DNA of 64,000 nucleotides from Ceratodon purpureus (Eukaryota; Streptophyta; Bryopsida; Pseudoditrichales; Ditrichaceae). The notes under the pieces are model-generated. The model searched no databases, was not told the origin of the DNA, and worked only from the letters and a program-made list of their open reading frames with translations. Made by a program: the position numbers and the translations under genes. Within the stretch, counting starts at the first letter, position 1; every line of letters starts with the position of its first letter. Location of the stretch: assembly GCA_014871385.1 (NCBI GenBank), contig CM026432.1, forward strand, positions 8,858,825 to 8,922,824, in the 5' to 3' direction. Positions 59,731 through 64,000 of the stretch are shown here, piece by piece.

Positions 59731-59900
59731 CAATGACGTGGAAGTATTTGGCTCGAATTTCCACGTGTTCGACCCACTTCAGAGCTGCACAAGACTTAGT
59801 CGGTACAGGGAACGTGCGCATGTACCTCTAGGACACTATATCGGTGGGGTTGTTACAAACCCTAAGGTAGTGTAGTTCAGCTTAGAAAGGTGATTCAAGC

Positions 59901-62257
59901 ATGGGAGTGACTACACGGTGCAAAGAGCACGATAGAATTGTAGGATATAGAGACACCGTACCACAACAAGTGCAGGACTACGAGGTGACAGAGTCAGCAG
60001 TCCACTTCTTCCACAATTTCGTTCAACAGATCGCCAGGACCTCTCCTCCTGCTGCAACAATGAGGCTGAAGAGGGAGATCAACGGCACCCAATTGCGACG
60101 GAGTGGCCGCTTTTTGAAACCCTTGGATGCAGTAGTTCCACCACCGGCCCCTGCTGCAAACCCCATTCCGGCCCAGGTAATCAGTTTCGGATTCTCTGCG
60201 TTCTGCTCCATCGCCACCTGCTCCCACGGAGATAGGCCCCGGCACGCCACGGTAGTAGGCATGGCAGTGCACGGCCATAGGTCCGGGTGACATGCAGCAT
60301 TAAAATCGGCGGCGTGGGTCCTGTTTTCCACGACGCCCTTGTGTTTTTGGAGAGAGGGGATGTGAGGGACTGCTCCGCATTGGAGAGCCGCATTGCTGAT
60401 CACGACTTTGCTCCAAGGTCGTATGCAATCTGCTGTTCGTGGTCATGACCGTGTACACGGAGCTCACAGTCCGCCTAGCCAAGCGTACCAAGGATGCCGC
60501 TATGTGCAGCATTGCTTGGGCACTTCGATGTGCAGTAGTTCTCAGTTGCTTTGTATTTCTATGTTGGTCAGATTTTTCGTGTAATTGCTTGGTGTTCCTC
60601 GGCTGATGCTCTTCTTGTTGCAGAATCCGCAGAAAATCCGAGGCGAGGCATACGTCCCCTGGCCTCTTAGGCGCATCAGGATGCCGAAGCACCACAGCCG
60701 CTCCAAGAAGCGTCCTCGGTCGCCATCGCCGTGGTGGGAGGAGGAGCGCATGGGCGGGGATGGTGAAGCCCCGCAGCACCTAGTGGAGCGCCGCTCCAAG
60801 CATAAGGAAGAGGGGCGCGGTGGCGGCCCTTCGAGAGAGAAGGGAAAGTCCCGCCAACCGGAGTTCGAGCTGCAACAGGACTTCAGGTCAGTCCTCTCAT
60901 CCCTCCACTTCTGCAATCTCGTCTCCAACTACATGTAGATGGCGTCGCACCATTAGAATTTGTGCATGTCTAGTCTCGGATCACGTCTCTCCAGACATCC
61001 CCATGTCCAGGGCGATGCCTCTCCACATGTCTTCACCGACGCGCCGATATCCGCATGCTGTTGAGGATGTCTTCCGCATCCAGGGTTGCTCCATCTACAA
61101 GGAAGTCTCCTAAATACCCTAAACCCTAGTTTTAGTTTTGTTTGCTTACTGATGTTTGTGGTCTTTCATGGCTCTGGCCTCTACACAAAATGATTTTTAG
61201 TTGTTGTGCTAATGATGTCTAACGGGATGTCCTCGGAGACATGGTGACATCCGCATGCAACTGAGTCCGTCTTCGGCAATCTAACTCACTCCGTGGTCGG
61301 CGAAGTGTCGTAAACCCTGCACCCTAGTCCTAGTCTCCATGTCTAGTTTGTCTCCATTGAGTCTTATGTTAGAAACTCTGCTGATGCTTAGAATTAATGA
61401 GTATTGGTAAACAGTAAGTTGCCATTGTTGGAGACGTTGTCGGAGACATGGACATGTTCTACCAAACATTGACACGTTGCATGAGACGTACTGATGTCAT
61501 CCGTCATGTCTGTCAACCCTAACCTCTAACGCTGCAACGTCTTTGCTGTACAGTCAGGGGTACGACACTCACTCTGAATACGAGGACAAAGACGAGGACG
61601 AACAGGACGAAGAAGACGCAGGGGGTGACTCAACTGAGGACGAAGCAGCACCTCCACGTCTACGCCGAGCAATGGAGTCCCAACGGGTGCAAGAGAAGAA
61701 GCCGCTCACCGTGGATGCTAAAGGCATCCCTTACGGCGCATTAGTGAAGGCATTCGAGGAGGACTTGCGCTTGATCGGCAAGGACTTAGACCCCTGTACG
61801 AATTTTCCGAATCAGCAGGAGCATGTGCAATCTCGATTTTTCAAGCGAGTGTATGCAGGTCAGCAACCTCATTGTATCCATGACATGACTATGTCACCTG
61901 TGATGTCCTCTCTCCTGACGTGCCCTCGTTTATTCTAGCGCTGATGTGGTAAAACCGTGTACTTGTACAGCATGGGAGGTGAAGGGGGACGGCCATCGGA
62001 AAACCATCGACCAGGCATGGATCATCAAGAGGATCAACAAAGCCCTTATCAATATCCGATTTCGACTCAACAGGTTGATTGACATGAAGCAACGTAAGCC
62101 ACCGGAAGTGAGTGACAAGCACTGGAATTGGCTGGTGGCGAAGAGGAATACAGAGGAATCCAAGACCAAGTCTGATAGGATGCGAAAAGTAGCAAGGGGC
62201 AAGGGAACTCGTTCCACGCAGATGGCTGCACTTCGAGAGGCGGCAGTAGTCAAGCTG
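59901..62257 (+). CDS. tnpA-like: TNPA/Ptta-like second CACTA protein, 3' end not found
   Basis: Four exons (59901-60176, 60624-60886, 61554-61850, 61939-62257) join in phase to 385 residues. The first part is low-complexity and basic; the second holds RS/KKRPRSPSP-type sequence; the third an acidic run (DKDEDEQDEEDAGG), then ALVKAFEEDLRLIGKDL. The fourth resembles the plant Transposase_24/Ptta region: IKRINKALINIRFRLNRLID, HWNWLVAKRNTEESKTKSDR and a GTRSTQMAALR motif. For exon 3 the donor at 61851 (AGT|GTATGC) keeps the frame; a donor 8 bp later would hit a stop. The last exon ends at a good donor (AAGCTG|GTGAGT), but the next 650 bp hold a minisatellite and no convincing exon, so the C terminus is missing or outside. 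TNPA binds subterminal repeats in CACTA elements. Confidence 0.65.
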
Positions 62258-62402
62258 GTGAGTTTCATCCTCCACTCCCTCCTTGACGTTACTGTTTTGA
62301 TGCGCGTGTCTACTTGAACTCGTCATTGGTGACGTCCCCGTGTCCACTACAACGTCGCCAACATCTCCTCTGACGTCCGTGGCGACGCAGTCCCAGTGCT
62401 TG
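62258..62402. other. Intron-like tail of the TNPA-like gene
   Basis: Follows a donor site. GACGTCC, GACGTCCG and related motifs continue to about 62390, then stop. Confidence 0.4.
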
Positions 62403-62795
62403 AATGTTTTTAGTAATTTTTTTTTTTTCTTATTTTTGCTTGTCTTCACATCCCCTTGCACCCATGCTGTTTCAATCGAGTGCTTGAATGTCTGATCTCC
62501 CTCATCTCTCCCCCTCCCTCCCCTCCCCTCTCACCTCCCCTCGGCTCCTTCACTGTTTTTAGTTTCAGCTTTGTGTTTTTTTTTTTTTTTTTTCTTATTT
62601 TTGCTTGTCTTCACATCCCCTTGCTCCCATGCTGTTTCAATCGAGTGCTTGAATGTCTGATCTCCCTCATCTCTCCCCCTCCCTCCCCTCCCCTCTCACC
62701 TCCCCTCGGCTCCTTCACTGTTTTTGGTTTCAGCTTTGTGTTTTTTTTTTTTTTTTCTTATTTTTGCTTGTCTTCACATCCCCTTGCACCCATGC
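62403..62795 (+). repeat. ~164-bp pyrimidine-rich tandem repeat, about 2.3 copies
   Basis: CTTATTTTTGCTTGTCTTCA recurs at 62429, 62594 and 62757, giving a period of 163-165 bp. Each full unit carries ATCGAGTGCTTGAATGTCTG, a CCCTCCCTCCCCTCCCCTC block and a T run of 12-22. It interrupts the region where further TNPA exons would be expected. The long plus-strand frame over it is a repeat artefact. Confidence 0.85.
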
Positions 62796-63053
62796 CGGGC
62801 ATTCTGGTGTGGCAGCGGCGAGCAGTGAGCAGTGAGCGGTGAGCAGCCAAAAAACGCACCGGGGGTCAAAAGTGAGCAGACAAAAAACGCACCGGGGACC
62901 CTATGACCGTGGAAAAAATTACCGCCGGGGTTCCTATGAACCCATGAGAGAATGAAGTGGATGAATGAAATTCAGACACCAAGATTCCAGAATCCGCAAA
63001 ATTTATATATTGAAAAAAAATTGTAAATATTAAAAATGATCCTTAGAATCGCC

Positions 63054-63080
63054 GGGGGGGGGGGGGGGGGGGGGGGGGGG
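63054..63080 (+). repeat. G27 homopolymer
   Basis: Twenty-seven consecutive G residues, 32 bp beyond the stop codon of the minus-strand gene that ends at 63113. On that gene's strand it is a poly-C tract in the 3' flank. Confidence 0.9.
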
Positions 63081-63112
63081 CTGTCACTATTCTCGGAATT
63101 GGAAGGCTTAGG

Positions 63113-63715
63113 CTACTCATTATCCTCTACCCAATCAAAATCTTCCTCTAAGAAAGCCGATGGTCCGGGAGCTCCATTGCCAAAATCAACAACGTTGTCC
63201 GTAGAAGTCCATGTTGATCTAAGTCTTGGAATGTAGTAATGAAACAGCTCGGGTTCTAGACATGATATCCCGGAAGCACTCTCAACACGCCTAAGCGTGC
63301 GAACGTCATCCTCGGTCCAGTCTATTTGGCCTCGATTTGATCGGATCACTTGACGAAGCTGCTGGACGTCAGAGAACATGTCCACCTCCTTACCAGGCCG
63401 TCGATCTTTGAACTTGTCGGTCACTCTCGAAACGAACTCCCTCAGCTCCCAATTATGCCATGGTAACCCGTCCTGCATGCAGTGGAAGAAGAAGGGTAAG
63501 TGAGGTACACAATCTTGCAGAAAATGCAAACACCTAACTTAAACCGAAGGGAGTAAAGTAAATTCAAAGATATTCAAATCAATAGAAGAGGCAATGAATC
63601 GAACCCGGAGCATTTCTGAAGTTGGAGGCATCGAAGACTTGATCTCCTCTCGTAACGAGGTATGGCTAGTGGACGAGGATTGAACATGCTGGGCAGAGGG
63701 GGGAGACTGATCCAT
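63113..63715 (-). CDS. Small two-exon gene with weak similarity to the KEN (IRE1/RNase L) domain
   Basis: Exon 1 (63715-63605) starts at MDQSPPSAQHV and ends at a GTTCGA donor; exon 2 (63472-63113) follows a good CAG acceptor. Both are phase 0 and give 156 residues. Exon 2 reads DGLPWHNWELREFVSRVTDK, then SDVQQLRQVIRSNRG and LFHYYIPRLRSTW. This follows the order of a KEN ribonuclease domain (W...rLxFlxxVSDrxe; DLLRxIRNKxxH; FxxYFxxRFPxLL), but the catalytic His region after IRN is replaced (RSNRGQ) and no kinase domain precedes it. The tail is acidic. The resemblance is by eye and weak; it could be an unrelated lineage-specific protein or a TE-captured fragment. A TATATTTAT box-like motif lies upstream at about 63886 on the same strand. 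Confidence 0.4.
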
Positions 63716-64000
63716 GACCGCGGTGTTTGCAAGAGAATGAGAGGAAAGATGAATTGAAGCTTAGGTCTGCAATGTAATTCTGAAAACAAGCTAAGGGGCT
63801 GGGAGAGAGAAGGAGCAATGCGTTTGTATGAGGTTGCTCTAAGCAACTAATAAGAGGCTCAGCCGTCGGTGGAGGAAACCAATCATAAATATAAGCTCGT
63901 ACGTGGAGGTTAATTAAAACGTTTTTGGCGGCCATGGCAAATTGCAATAAACTCGCACGTACAGATATACTGAATGCCTTACCCTTCAACATCTTCGTCT
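63716..64000. other. Promoter side of the 63.1-kb gene
   Basis: Contains a minus-strand TATATTTAT with ATTGG just downstream of it at about 63878-63892. No further coding region is supported before the window ends. Confidence 0.35.

Larger units (their letters stand above)
51287..62400. mobile_element. CACTA (En/Spm) transposon, left end present, right end not found
   Basis: The left terminus CACTATAAGAAACCCGTGTT at 51287 has the CACTA signature. Inside lie the tnp2-type transposase (minus, 52632-57042), a TNPA-like gene (plus, 59901-62257), a small minus-strand gene pair (58429-59239) and two minisatellites. The non-coding sequence is crowded with GATGTC/GACATC and close variants to about 62.35 kb, which is why I end the element there. 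The expected right terminus (reverse complement, ending TAGTG) is not in the rest of the window. The element is therefore either truncated or continues past 64 kb around the gene at 63.1 kb. With a tnp2 frame that shows no break, it could once have been, or still be, autonomous. Confidence 0.8.

Noticed and set aside
59833-59848. CACTATATCGG as a second CACTA terminus
   Set aside because: It does not match the left terminus beyond CACTAT, is in the wrong orientation, and lies between the element's own genes.
62456-62842. 128-codon plus-strand frame
   Set aside because: It lies over the 164-bp tandem repeat and its poly-T and CCCTCC tracts; no protein features.
1-64000. CRISPR arrays, bacterial operons or phage genes
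   Set aside because: Spliced plant genes and plant transposons throughout; no regularly spaced repeats of CRISPR type.

Overview
This window is nuclear DNA from a land plant. The evidence is spliced genes with GT-AG introns of about 80-500 bp, a secreted class III peroxidase, two TOC64/OM64-family outer-envelope proteins, an F-box gene, a VGT-type sugar transporter, a CACTA transposon with a tnp2-type transposase, and many MITE-like elements. A WASH-complex FAM21-like gene makes me favour a seedless plant (bryophyte, lycophyte or fern) over a flowering plant. That is an inference and the species cannot be named from the window.

Layout. 0-13.2 kb: the first exon of a minus-strand gene running off the left edge, gene debris (alpha/beta-hydrolase and receptor-kinase pieces), three terminal-inverted-repeat elements in AT-rich DNA, then an intact four-exon peroxidase. 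13.9-14.8 kb: three different MITE-like elements back to back. 16.4-26.8 kb: two divergently transcribed TOC64/OM64 paralogues, a 13-exon minus-strand gene with a TPR domain and a complete amidase triad, and an 11-exon plus-strand gene with all three triad positions replaced and no TPR. 28.2-35.2 kb: an intronless sugar transporter, a seven-exon pirin (minus) and an intronless, AT-rich F-box gene. 39.0-43.3 kb: a nine-exon FAM21/WASHC2-like gene. 44.0-46.7 kb: a 520-bp near-perfect foldback element plus other MITEs. 46.8-50.3 kb: a decayed, multi-exon transposase-like gene of a family I cannot name. 51.3 to about 62.4 kb: a CACTA element with one recognisable left terminus, a four-exon tnp2 transposase with no visible break, a TNPA-like gene, a small Cys-rich/acidic gene pair, two minisatellites, and a GATGTC/GACATC motif that is dense in its non-coding parts. 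63.1-63.7 kb: a small two-exon gene with weak resemblance to the KEN ribonuclease domain.

The host genes form no operon-like unit. The two TOC64/OM64 genes are the clearest functional pair: the same ancestral gene structure, facing apart over 1.9 kb, with catalysis and chaperone docking kept in one copy and lost from the other. The peroxidase acts in the wall, the transporter probably at the tonoplast, the FAM21-like protein on endosomes, and pirin in the nucleus or cytosol. Exon models were built by hand from reading frames and splice sites; where I say the phases agree, I checked exon lengths and codon phase across each junction.
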